Assembly (NCBI GenBank): GCA_944548615.1
Contig: OX155972.1
Coordinates: 5,648,975-5,712,974, forward strand
Direction of reading: 5' to 3'
DNA from: Micropterix aruncella
Lineage: Eukaryota > Arthropoda > Insecta > Lepidoptera > Micropterigidae
DNA length: 64,000 nt
In this document: in pieces, positions 21,397 through 30,623 of the stretch
How the letters are laid out: every line of letters begins with the position of its first letter
How positions within the stretch are numbered: position 1 is the stretch's first letter
The notes under the pieces: model-generated
Database searches by the model: none
What the model saw: only the letters and a program-made list of their open reading frames with translations
Told to the model about the DNA's origin: nothing
Made by a program: the position numbers and the translations under genes

Positions 21397-22267
21397 ATTG
21401 AGTTGTCGACTACAACGGGCGAGCCCGTCACCACAGGAAGTTTTAACGATTAGTCGTTCTATCGACCTGCAGTGAGCGTAGAAGACTTTGGACAAAACAA
21501 TCCGACGTCTAGCTACGCCACAATCCGTTAGAGACCAACGCCTTACCGCGAGGAGCCAGTTATGTTAACTGGCAGGCGGCACTCGCGCCCTAGCTATCAA
21601 TTGTGACCAGATTTCTCCGGTCTCTCGATTGGTACCGAGTTCGAGGTCGCTTGCTCAATCCTCTCCCTTACGAAGCGGTGAAACGGTGTATACCGAATCT
21701 ATCGCGGACCATGGCGTCCTTTGCCCGCCTCTCGCCCGGGATCGGATGGCCAATGGTCAATTCAAGAGCAGTCGACGTAAGGTACGCAACCACCCCCGCT
21801 CTATAGGAAACAATACAGCTTCCAGACTCCCCCTACTGTTAGTCGGAGGAATCTGGAAGCTGGGAGCTTGGGAGCTAATGGGCCCTTGCTGAGTTGGCCA
21901 CGAAGACCCATTCTGTTTCAGGGTCGGTCACACTCACGGGTCGGTCACCGACTCTGAACCGGGATCGGATGGCCAATGGTCATTTCAAGAGCAGTCGCCG
22001 TAAGGTAGACAACTGCCCCCGCTCTATAGGAAACAATACAGTTCCCAGACTCCCCCGATTGTTAGTCGGAGAGCACAATCGATTGGCTTGCGCCGCTCGG
22101 TGCGCAGACCGTCCAGGAGCGCCAGAGGATTGTTCCCAGGGGAGACTGGTTGACCCAGTGTCCTACCCAGGCTCGCACCCCATGCGTGGAGGCCATCGGA
22201 TGGGTGAGTGTGACCGACCCTGAACACATGGGTCATCGTGGCCAACTCATCATGGATCCGTTAGCTC
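21397..22267 (-). mobile_element. Long SINE-like family A, copy 3, with 15-bp target duplication
   Basis: TTATTATACTTACAT flanks it exactly (21382-21396 and 22268-22282). The hairpin end is at the left (about 21402-21432) and TTAGCTC at the right. Internally composite: an inverted head piece at about 21866-21945 and a duplicated body segment (about 21737-21840 against 21958-22065). Confidence 0.85.
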
Positions 22268-22336
22268 TTATTATACTTACATTATTATATTAGTAACAGT
22301 AACTTAGATGTTATTGGTTTTGTAATTTGTTCAAAT

Positions 22337-22615
22337 TTAGTTTTTCAAAAGGAAGACTAATTTAGCCGCCTTCTCGTTGCCTAATCTATTTCTTATTTTG
22401 CTGTGCACCAAATTGAATACCGAAAATATTCTTTCAACCCCAGCGGATGAAGCAACTGTACTTAGCAGTTGCTTGATTATATCCAATTCTTCTTCGGTTA
22501 TACATTTTTTCATATTATGTATTGCTATCCACCAATCAGTAGGGGCGGTTTTCTCTATGACTTGTTTATTAACTAATGTCGGGGGAAGTCTTTTGACATT
22601 TTTTGGCTGAAATTG
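22337..22615 (-). pseudogene. hAT transposase C-terminal dimerisation domain
   Basis: Minus strand, open for about 92 codons with no ATG: QFQPKNVKRLPPTLVNKQVI, EKTAPTDWWIAIHNMKKCIT, EEELDIIKQLLSTVASSAGV, ERIFSVFNLVHSKIRNRLGN and EKAAKLVFLLKN, then a stop. The core SSAGVERIFSV...LVHSKIRNRLG-EKAAKLVFL is the hallmark of the hAT C-terminal dimerisation domain (Dimer_Tnp_hAT). The DDE catalytic residues and the BED zinc finger are absent, so this cannot catalyse transposition. Lying inside the CAGGRTTG-bounded element, it identifies the superfamily. The reading frame is intact, which hints at a fairly young deletion derivative. Confidence 0.85.
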
Positions 22616-22664
22616 TCATTTTTTGATTGCAATAAAAAAATATTGATTAAAATCATTGTTTTTT

Positions 22665-23045
22665 TTTAAATCACTTGTTTTTTTTTTTTTTGATAAGTAG
22701 TCTTTATTTCTAAAAAGATACAAATTACATGTCACAGTTCCCCACTAAGGGTAGTGCCTTTTCAGTGGGTAACCAACAATAATGTGTTTATATCTGACTT
22801 ATATTATCTATTTCCTATTGTACTTTTATTAATTATTATAACTTTATACCTTTTTAAGTTAAGTAGATGCATTGACTTTCTAACCTAACCTAAACTAACC
22901 TATATTAATTATCTCCTATCATAACTAGCTGAATATACACTTATAAATATGCTTTTCCACTAAATTAATATACCTACTTCCTAATCTAACCTAACCTATA
23001 CTAATTATCCTGGTATACTTAATTTGTTTACAATTACAATAACAA
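22665..23045 (-). repeat. A-tailed retroposed 3' end (minus orientation)
   Basis: On the minus strand the sequence runs into AGAAATAAAGACTACTTATC followed by about 15 A residues (22679-22695 on the + strand), i.e. a polyadenylation signal and tail. The body (with repeated CTAACCTAACC) has no coding I recognise. Confidence 0.5.
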
Positions 23046-23289
23046 ATGATTACACTAAATCGTGATTTAAATTACCGATTTAAATCAAATGATTTAAATC
23101 ATCGCAATCCTGTCATTTAAAGATGCTTTAATCTGGATTTCTCTTAATAGTTTAATGAATATCATTTCTCTTCTTCATTCTTCTTAGTACCCCTGGTGTG
23201 ATCCAACGGTTTTAGATATTTTTATTTGTGGGAAACACATTCTTTACAATCGTTACTGGATATCAGACTGCGAATTGCTATCTAGTGCT

Positions 23290-23620
23290 GGCTGTTTTAA
23301 TTTCCCGGCCCATCAACCAATAAGGAGGAAAAGTATTGAGAATGCGCTATTTTTCGCAAGGAAGACGGATATATATCTATTTTGAGCCACTTTGAGACAA
23401 TTAAGGCCATTTTCAGATGAAGGTCTCTTTGTATGTCGGTGTTTCTATGTCTGTGTGTATTCGTCTACGACAGTGCCCAAACGCATGATCCGATTGAGCT
23501 GAAATTCGGCACGCAAGCTTCATTTGACCATGGCAAGAGTTGAAAATGTTGTGGTTGAAATCGATCCACCAGAGGGCGCAATAGTCATATTTAAATCTCA
23601 TATTATAGACTTGCAATTTG
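23290..23620 (-). repeat. Dispersed repeat families O/N, reverse copy
   Basis: TCCCGGCCCATCAACCAATA resembles 5370-5395; the 23450-23600 part is the inverse of the 4290 and 24830 copies (CCGATTGAGCTGAAATTCGG, CCATGGCAAGAGTTG, GATCCACCAGAGGG). Confidence 0.5.
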
Positions 23621-23649
23621 GTACCCACGTGATTTATTGGGCCGAAATC

Positions 23650-24103
23650 ACATTGAATTTTCGCCGTTCAGGATATTTGTATTAGCGTAAACGATTGAAT
23701 CAAACGTGATTAATGCGTTGCTTTCTCACTATCCGCGCTCGTTGCACTATCCCGTCGTTGGCCGTTATATTCGACGTTTCATCGCCGTACGTTTTGAGTT
23801 TTTCCAGTGAAGAATTGATATCACGCTTGAATCCTTCCATTAGTCCTTGGTTTTTTGCCGGTAAAGTGTTGGGGTGACACAGTCGTTTTTTTATATTATC
23901 TTGAAGCTGTCTATCCCTTTACCTAAGGGTTTCCAGTTAGCTAGACGGTATCACTATCAATCGTTATTAGGGACGTAAAATAAAGGAAACTTTGAGGCAC
24001 GAAAAAATAATATTATTTGGCGAAGATACTGTTTCACTGACTGAATCGGCAATCATATCATATCTGGTTTTATATTATAACATATCTTCTATCATCTGCT
24101 ATC
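23650..24103. other. No gene seen
   Basis: Single-copy within the window; no exon or repeat recognised. Confidence 0.35.
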
Positions 24104-24112
24104 TGTAATATC

Positions 24113-24720
24113 CGTATCTAATGAGCCCTTGCTCAGTTGGCCATGAAGACCCCTTTGTTCAGGGTCGGTCACACTCACGGGTTAGCACCCATCCGGCGGC
24201 CTCCACGCATGAAGCGCGAGCCCGGGTAGGACTCTGGCCTTAGGGCTAGTTTCCCCTAGGAGTCAATCTTCTGGCGCTCCTGGACGGTCTGCGCACCGTG
24301 CGGTTTAAGCCAATCTGGAAACAGCACTGTTTCCTATAGACCTTACGGCGACTGCTCTTGAAACGACCATCGGCTACCCGATTCCGGGTGAACAGCCGGG
24401 CAAAGAATGCCGTGCTCCGCGATATATTCGGTTGACACCGTTTCACTGCTACGTAAGGGAGAGGACCGCGCAAGCGACCTCGAACTCGTAACCAGTCGAG
24501 TGACCGGAGTAATCTGATCACAACTGGAGGTAAGGGCGTGAGTGTAAGCCCGCTGGGTAATATACCTGGCTATCTTGCGGATAAGGTGTTGACCTGTTAC
24601 GGGCATGTAGCGAAGCTTGAAGTCTTCTGCGGTCACCTCACGGGGGATAGAACGATCAAATTTCATTAAAACTTCCTGATGTGACGGGTTCGCCCGTTGT
24701 AGTTGACAGACAGCTCTAGT
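24113..24720 (+). mobile_element. Long SINE-like family A, copy 4, with 9-bp target duplication
   Basis: TGTAATATC flanks it (24104-24112 and 24721-24729). Here the presumed transcript is on the + strand: head with the best-preserved pol III boxes, body, then the hairpin end GTGACGGGTTCGCCCGTTG at about 24680-24700. An interior stretch of about 30-40 bp near 24315 is missing compared with other copies. Confidence 0.85.
24129..24190 (+). promoter_or_regulatory. Pol III A-box and B-box-like motifs of the SINE-like family
   Basis: TTGCTCAGTTGG (24129-24140) differs at one base from the tRNA A-box text TAGCTCAGTTGG. GGTTAGCACCC (24180-24190) matches 8 of 11 bases of the B-box GGTTCGAATCC. The start-to-start distance of 51 bp is in the normal range for tRNA-type internal promoters. 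Confidence 0.55.
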
Positions 24721-24809
24721 TGTAATATCATATCATATTATATCTGGTACGGACTCATACCTGACGAGCCTACCAAAATAAAAGTCGGTTGTGTCACCAA
24801 AAGACTAAG

Positions 24810-24985
24810 TCCAATATTTTGAGATTAAAGTATGACTCCCACGCCCCCCTGGTGGACCGATTTCAACCACACTCTTTTGGACTCTTGCCATGATCACATG
24901 ATGCCGGCATGCTGAATTTAAGCTCAGTCGGATGAAGCGTTTGGGCGCTATTGTGGAGAACACAAACACACACACACACAAAAGC
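24810..24985 (+). repeat. Dispersed repeat family N, copy with (CA)n end
   Basis: Shares CCCCTGGTGGACCGATTTCA and CTCTTGCCATGA with the 4290 copy; ends in a short (CA)n run at 24961-24980. Confidence 0.55.
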
Positions 24986-25029
24986 AAACAGAATTGCTTT
25001 CACAATACCTTCCCTGTGCCGGGAATATA

Positions 25030-25130
25030 ATAGTGGTAATATCCGGTGGACGGTATTATATGTACGTAAAAACTATTTTTGTTTTTATATATATATGTGG
25101 ACGGTATTATATATACGTAAAAACTAGATT
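25030..25130. repeat. Short direct duplication
   Basis: GGACGGTATTATAT(G/A)TACGTAAAAACTA occurs twice, about 52 bp apart, separated by AT-rich DNA. Confidence 0.6.
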
Positions 25131-25134
25131 TATA

Positions 25135-25740
25135 ATAAATATAATATAAAAACCAATTTTTACGTATATATTTATTACGAGAGTACGGTGACGGAGGGTT
25201 TTCAGTCGCAGGTCCTCTAATTTGGCGAGCGTCTTTGCTGTTTGCATTTTTGCCGATGGGCTTCACTTCACTTAATGACGCAAACGAATTAAGATTGTTT
25301 TGACACTTAAAGCATAGGCTGCTGCTAACTCTGTTGTGGTGTGCGATGGCTTTCACTATCGTTTTCAATTTTTCCTTATCGACTTACGTTTCCGTCCACT
25401 GCGCTCGTTCTTTAAATCAAATTTCCAGAATGGAGACGGTTGAACCCGGTCTGCTTGCCGGGAAAGCCTATGGTGACAAAACCGATTTTGACATTTCCAT
25501 AGTTGTGAACAGAATGATGTCAGAGTAAAATCAAATACCGCGTTAAAAAAATAATAATTGTTTTCGAAACCGAACGATACAGAATTGGAAATAAATTTGA
25601 ATTTCGATTTATAAAATGAACACTAGATATTTGAGTTCAAATTAGCTATTAATGAGAATAGGCAATTTCATAGATAAGGACTTAATATTACAGTCGTTGT
25701 TAACAATTATGTGAACAATAAAGAGTTTTTGGAGTTTATT
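25135..25740. other. No gene seen
   Basis: A 122-codon minus frame and a 64-codon plus frame overlap here; neither shows a domain or exon borders. It abuts the Helitron 3' end. Confidence 0.35.
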
Positions 25741-25745
25741 CCTTA

Positions 25746-25776
25746 CTAGCGACCCGCCCCGGCTTCGCACGGGTGC
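25746..25776 (-). terminator. Helitron 3' terminus, outer copy
   Basis: On the minus strand ACCCGTGCGAAGCCGGGG then CGGGTCGCTAG: hairpin followed by CTAG. It marks the end of rolling-circle transposition. Confidence 0.8.
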
Positions 25777-25829
25777 AATGCTGATACTAAATACAGTACA
25801 GAAAAACTGTGAACGTTGTATATAAAAAC

Positions 25830-25859
25830 ATAGCGGCCCGCTCTGGCTTCGCACGGGTA
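25830..25859 (-). terminator. Helitron 3' terminus, inner diverged copy
   Basis: On the minus strand ACCCGTGCGAAGCCAGAG then CGGGCCGCTATG: same hairpin text, but the terminal CTAG has become CTATG. It probably no longer ends transposition. Confidence 0.6.
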
Positions 25860-26075
25860 TAAAATATATAGCCTATGTGATTAAAATCGATCCAGTAGTT
25901 TTGATTTATTCATTACTGCCCGTGGCCCGCACGCGTTAAATTTGGAGTAAAACAATCCCCCTTTCCCTATACCATGAAGATTTCCTGCTATCTTTGGAAT
26001 ATCTAAATTCATACACTACATTTTTACTTATTTACTTTTTACATTTTTAACTATTTATTTTATTTTTACAACATA

Positions 26076-29000
26076 TTACAGAATGTCTTTATAAACAACG
26101 TTCACAGCTTTCTTGTCATTAGACAATACAAACATGTTTTCTCTGGAGGTCACTCTCGAAAGAGCGACATACAGTTGTCCATGTGAAAAACAGTCAACGC
26201 TCAAATCTAAGCCTGCAACGTTCAAGGTTTGACCCTGCGATTTATTAATGGTCATTGCAAAAGATGTCTTTACCGGAAACTGTAAACGTTTAAATTGGAA
26301 GGGTAAATCCGATGGTATCAGAGGGATTCGGGGAATCAATACATCTTCTCCGGTACCACATCCTGTGAGTATTGTGCACTCTATTATAAAAGTTTTCAAT
26401 GATTTATCCAGCAAACGCGTGCCATTGCAAAGTTTAGGTGGATTCAGGTTTCTTAATAAAATAACAGGACAACCTACTTTCAACACCATTTTGTGAGGAG
26501 GGAGTTCAGACGGGTTCAAAGAGTTTAGAAATTCTGTAGGAAAATGAACAGCTTCTTCCAAATCGAGAACAGTATCGACCGAGTAGTATATTTTCGTCGG
26601 CGCATCAATCTTTGAAAGAATCAAGTTATTTACTTTATCTACTTGATCGTTAGTTGGTAACAGAATCGCTCTTTCTTTAAACCAAGATATTGTCTTATAA
26701 CTTATGTTATCAATGTCAGGATAGACATTGTTGACTAACTCTTGGATGTTGTCTATAAAAACGCAAAGGTTTTCTAGGTCAATCCTTCCCTCACTTTGTG
26801 TTAACTCTCCATTGCCAACTTTTAGCAGCATCTCTGGAAATAGCCTGTTCTCACGTGACGATGACGAAACCCTCATATTAGTTTTAAGCTTTAATTTATT
26901 GACATGTGGCCAAAGGTTGGATCTTTTTAGGCAAGCATTTATTTCGTCAGCACGTGTTCCTCGAGTCACAACTGGTAGGATTTGACGGAAATCTCCTGAG
27001 AACAGAATTGTACATCCACCCATAGGTGAATTTTTGTTGCCCAAATCGCGCATTGTCCTATCCAGTGCTTCCACAGACGTCTTGTTTGACATGGTAGCTT
27101 CGTCCCAGACTATTAATGAGCAGTCACGCATCAATTTTCCTGTATTGCTCTGTTTAGAAACACTACAGACGCTGTTATTATCATCGGTGGCGATTTTCAG
27201 CGGGAGCTTGAATGTGGAGTGTGCGGTTCGGCCTCCTTCCAAAAGCGTAGCGGCAATGCCGGATGACGCAACAGCTAACGCAATTTTTCCGATAGATCTC
27301 ACTTTTTTTAAAAGCAGATTGATTAAAAATGTTTTTCCTGTACCTCCTGGGGCATCAAGGAAAAACAATTTCCCTTCATTGTTATCAGTTCTTGATAGTA
27401 ATGCAGTGAATACTTTTTTCTGATCGATGTTTAATCGTGGCTCATCCTGAGCTATATTTTGTAAAAGTCTCGTTTGATCGTATGATGTTTCTCTTGTGTA
27501 TTCGGCACTGTTAGTTAAATCTGAGTTAGTGGTATTAGCTGGCATCGGCAGCCCAAAATCCTTGATCGATTTACCCGAAAGTAATTGCACTACTTTGTTC
27601 AATTCCAATAATGCTTCGTCAAATATGTTTTGATCATATTGTACATCATCCGAGTTTAACTCTCGCCGTCGCCGAATCAGAATATCACTGGCCATATTTT
27701 CTTGAAATTTATTCCATAGATTAACAGAATCAGTTACTTGACAAAACACTACTATGACGGCAAATAAATATCTTAATGATGTAGCTGAACTACAAACAGC
27801 TGCTTCTGATAATGTGTTTTCCCAGTGAGAATCGTCTTCCAAGAGCCCCATAGCATTGCATGCTGCTTGATAAGTATTGTAAACAACACCTTGTACAGTT
27901 CTTAGGTGTGCAAAGGATGTCGGGCCTTTTACAATATGCAATAACATTCTCAGATAAAAGCATTCGCTGTTGTTGGGATGAACCACGTAGACTCTGCCAA
28001 GAGCATCCGTTTTTTTTACTCCGGGGAAACCATCAACCGCAGTACCTTGTTTTCGCCGTTGAAAAGTTTTAGAACTCTGGTTCCATGTATAGTAACCTGG
28101 AACTCTGTCATACGTCAGTGTTTTCGCGAAATCATCTTGAGCACATAACTTGAAGAATGCTGTCAATGTTGTATCCCGCGGGTTATTAACAACTTCTTGT
28201 ATATTGTTCTCTGTGAAATATACTCTTTGTCCATTTTCTAAATGAACTGCAAGGTGGACAATTGTGGGAGCCCGGTCGTGCACTTCGAATGATAACATCC
28301 TCCATACAGCTTCAGAGCTGCAGATGTAACGTCCAGACTGATATTTTTCCACTTCATTTGGTGATTGTATGCTGAAAGTGGCTTGATCACTGCCTTTATT
28401 AATGTACTTAGTAACATATTGAATTGACTTTATTGAATTGCACAACTCTACGTTGATGTGGGCATCAAAAATTTTCAAAAGGAGCGGATTATAGGGAACG
28501 ATCCATCGGTTATCAATATCATGGTTTCGGACGGTAGGATTTTGCCCACCCTGTTCTGGCGATCGTCGACGATATTTGGGATATCCGTCATCGCTAGTAC
28601 TTGTTTGAGTTTGGAACGACTTCGGAAATTTTTTGCTGCATTTAGAATCTCGCATACATGGAGAATTCGGGTTTAAAGTCCCGCAAGGGCCGTGTACCAT
28701 ATGTTTCTTTACGATTTCGTACAGGATAGGATCTTCATCTTTATCCGGTAATTCAGCTGAAATAACCCTGTCAATTTGGTTTGGTCTAATTTTGTTCACT
28801 AACCACACCAACAGGTGTACATGTGGCAAGCCACGTTTCTGCCATTCTATTGTGTACATATGACAGCGCGGCGGACCGAATATATGAGACTTGTTAATGA
28901 GGTGCAGGAGTTTCTGTACTTTTAAATGGAAGACTCTGTTAACTATATCGTATCTGTCTTGTGGAGTTAAATTGGTGTTAATATTTTCATTGATTTCCGG

Positions 29001-30623
29001 CCAATTTGGGTTACATGTTGCAGTTATAAATAAATCAGCTTTGCCGTAATTTCTTACGTAAGTCATGGCGTCTTGCGATTTTTCGTGTAAATATCGAGGT
29101 CCACCTGTGAATGATGAAGGTAGTATAACCAACTGCCCAATGCCGTTGCGGTGTTCATTCGCCTGTAAAGCATCCTGAAGATGAACGTAATTTTCAGCTC
29201 TCAATTTAGTTTGATTATTACGGATGTAGGCCAATCTCTCAGATTCAATTTTCGCATATTGATCTACCAAGTATTGGTTTGTTAACATTCCATATCTAAG
29301 CAAAGTATTGAAATTGTTACGTCTTGTCATTATACGGTAGCAATAGTAGTTCATACATGACACTGTTTTACGCAGAGGTGTACCACCGATTGGGTCAACT
29401 TGAGAAATATTAATGGCATAACCATTATCTCCACGACATAGCATCAAAGGATATTGTAAGCTGTCATAAGATCTGTGTAACTCTGAAATTTTTTGCAAAT
29501 TATCATCACGACTATGCAATACAATATCTCTTTTGTCAAATTGCTGTCCAGCTATCACCACTGCTACTTCACTCGTGGAAGGCGCATTGTATCGTCCTCT
29601 GTGTTCTCCAACAGGAACTTTATTTGCATGGATTACGACATTAAAGTCAGGAGTATCTGCTGGAACACTCTCAATCGCAGTTTTGAAAGACTGTATGTAG
29701 CAATTATGAGAATGTAACATATCTTGGAGAGATCTAATCAAATCTCTATCAATTGGCTGTGCAACACTTGTACACCGCGTAGATGCTTGTGTATCTGGAT
29801 CTGCAATAAAATATATTTGCAGAAATTTGTGATCATCGGGTCGAAGTGGTAGCAAGCTCCCAGCTAAGTGGTACACTTGCCCTTGAATTTTAAATGTAGG
29901 CATGAACCCACGCTCAACGACTTGCTTACTCTTAAAAGAGGTCATTTGAAATGCGTTATTATAACGGCGTATATTGCGCATAAATAGCTTGCATTTCTGA
30001 TGATCACCCGTAAGAAGAGAGTGAAGTGGTTCAGGTGGAGGGAGCACTTCTTCTAATTTGACTTTTCCTTGTAAGCAACACATGCCTTTCGATTCGTCCT
30101 TGAATTTCAATGCCAAGCAATGTTCACACACTACTGACATAGTACCTATTGATACTATACGATCGTCCTTGTAAGAAATCGAAGGATCGTAATTCATGGC
30201 AGAATTTTCTTTATTCACCCATGAATTAGTAACTCGTGCTGATGATTCTCTGGCTCTCTGTATTCGATGTCTTTCCCTATCTCGGCTGCGGTGAACCTCA
30301 CGTTCTACTGAAGATTCTCTCTCTCTCTCAGCTCTATATCTATCCCGAAGCTGACTGAGGCGAGCCTCACGCTCTACTGACGATTCTCTGTCCCTCTGAA
30401 CCGTATGCCTATCTCGATCCCGGCTGCGGCGAATCTCACGCTCTACTGAAGATTCTCTCTCTCTCTCAGCTCTATACCTATCCCGAGCCTGACTGAGGCG
30501 AGCCTCACGTTCCGTTGACGATTCTTCGTCTCTTGCTGAACGTACTCTTCTGGCATTCACTGTACTACGACCTATGTTCGAACGACGACGTCTTCCAGAC
30601 ATGACTTTATAATTTCTGTACAA
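26076..30623 (-). CDS. Helitron Rep-helicase (RepHel) transposase
   Basis: 1515 residues, uninterrupted. Residues 35-129: two copies of a ~47-residue Arg/Glu/Ser repeat (SSVEREARLSQ-RDRYRAER). Residues 166-183: a C-x2-C...CC possible zinc site. A Helitron-like N domain and the Rep nuclease follow: HUH motif PHVHLLVWL at H601/H603, and the two-tyrosine motif YVTKY at Y736/Y740 that nicks and joins DNA in rolling-circle transposition. The C-terminal third is a Pif1-type 5'-3' helicase: Walker A DAPGGTGKT at 1090-1098, Walker B VWDEA with D1174/E1175, then SGDFRQILPV, and near 1460-1490 TINKSQGQTL and LYVALSRVTS. All visible catalytic residues are present and the length is normal for Helitrons without extra domains. 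The start could be M1 or M8 (MSGRRRRSN). It is the only gene of the element and acts in the nucleus. Shadow frames on the other strand were discarded. Confidence 0.95.
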   Translation of the reverse strand: MYRNYKVMSGRRRRSNIGRSTVNARRVRSARDEESSTEREARLSQARDRYRAERERESSVEREIRRSRDRDRHTVQRDRESSVEREARLSQLRDRYRAERERESSVEREVHRSRDRERHRIQRARESSARVTNSWVNKENSAMNYDPSISYKDDRIVSIGTMSVVCEHCLALKFKDESKGMCCLQGKVKLEEVLPPPEPLHSLLTGDHQKCKLFMRNIRRYNNAFQMTSFKSKQVVERGFMPTFKIQGQVYHLAGSLLPLRPDDHKFLQIYFIADPDTQASTRCTSVAQPIDRDLIRSLQDMLHSHNCYIQSFKTAIESVPADTPDFNVVIHANKVPVGEHRGRYNAPSTSEVAVVIAGQQFDKRDIVLHSRDDNLQKISELHRSYDSLQYPLMLCRGDNGYAINISQVDPIGGTPLRKTVSCMNYYCYRIMTRRNNFNTLLRYGMLTNQYLVDQYAKIESERLAYIRNNQTKLRAENYVHLQDALQANEHRNGIGQLVILPSSFTGGPRYLHEKSQDAMTYVRNYGKADLFITATCNPNWPEINENINTNLTPQDRYDIVNRVFHLKVQKLLHLINKSHIFGPPRCHMYTIEWQKRGLPHVHLLVWLVNKIRPNQIDRVISAELPDKDEDPILYEIVKKHMVHGPCGTLNPNSPCMRDSKCSKKFPKSFQTQTSTSDDGYPKYRRRSPEQGGQNPTVRNHDIDNRWIVPYNPLLLKIFDAHINVELCNSIKSIQYVTKYINKGSDQATFSIQSPNEVEKYQSGRYICSSEAVWRMLSFEVHDRAPTIVHLAVHLENGQRVYFTENNIQEVVNNPRDTTLTAFFKLCAQDDFAKTLTYDRVPGYYTWNQSSKTFQRRKQGTAVDGFPGVKKTDALGRVYVVHPNNSECFYLRMLLHIVKGPTSFAHLRTVQGVVYNTYQAACNAMGLLEDDSHWENTLSEAAVCSSATSLRYLFAVIVVFCQVTDSVNLWNKFQENMASDILIRRRRELNSDDVQYDQNIFDEALLELNKVVQLLSGKSIKDFGLPMPANTTNSDLTNSAEYTRETSYDQTRLLQNIAQDEPRLNIDQKKVFTALLSRTDNNEGKLFFLDAPGGTGKTFLINLLLKKVRSIGKIALAVASSGIAATLLEGGRTAHSTFKLPLKIATDDNNSVCSVSKQSNTGKLMRDCSLIVWDEATMSNKTSVEALDRTMRDLGNKNSPMGGCTILFSGDFRQILPVVTRGTRADEINACLKRSNLWPHVNKLKLKTNMRVSSSSRENRLFPEMLLKVGNGELTQSEGRIDLENLCVFIDNIQELVNNVYPDIDNISYKTISWFKERAILLPTNDQVDKVNNLILSKIDAPTKIYYSVDTVLDLEEAVHFPTEFLNSLNPSELPPHKMVLKVGCPVILLRNLNPPKLCNGTRLLDKSLKTFIIECTILTGCGTGEDVLIPRIPLIPSDLPFQFKRLQFPVKTSFAMTINKSQGQTLNVAGLDLSVDCFSHGQLYVALSRVTSRENMFVLSNDKKAVNVVYKDIL

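Larger units (their letters stand above)
20929..23112 (-). mobile_element. hAT transposon remnant with a nested SINE-like element
   Basis: Left end CAGGGTTGATAAAAATAA and right end ATCGCAATCCTG form imperfect inverted termini (CAGGRTTG). The flanks TTATTTAA (20921-20928) and TCATTTAA (23113-23120) are an 8-bp duplication with one mismatch. GATTTAAAT subterminal words cluster at both ends. Only the transposase C-terminus remains (22337-22615, minus). A family A SINE-like element is inserted at 21397-22267, and an A-tailed retroposed piece lies near 22680-23040. Confidence 0.75.

Noticed and set aside
26248..29717. Eight plus-strand frames of 70-129 codons across the Helitron gene
   Set aside because: They are shadows of the 1515-codon minus-strand gene.
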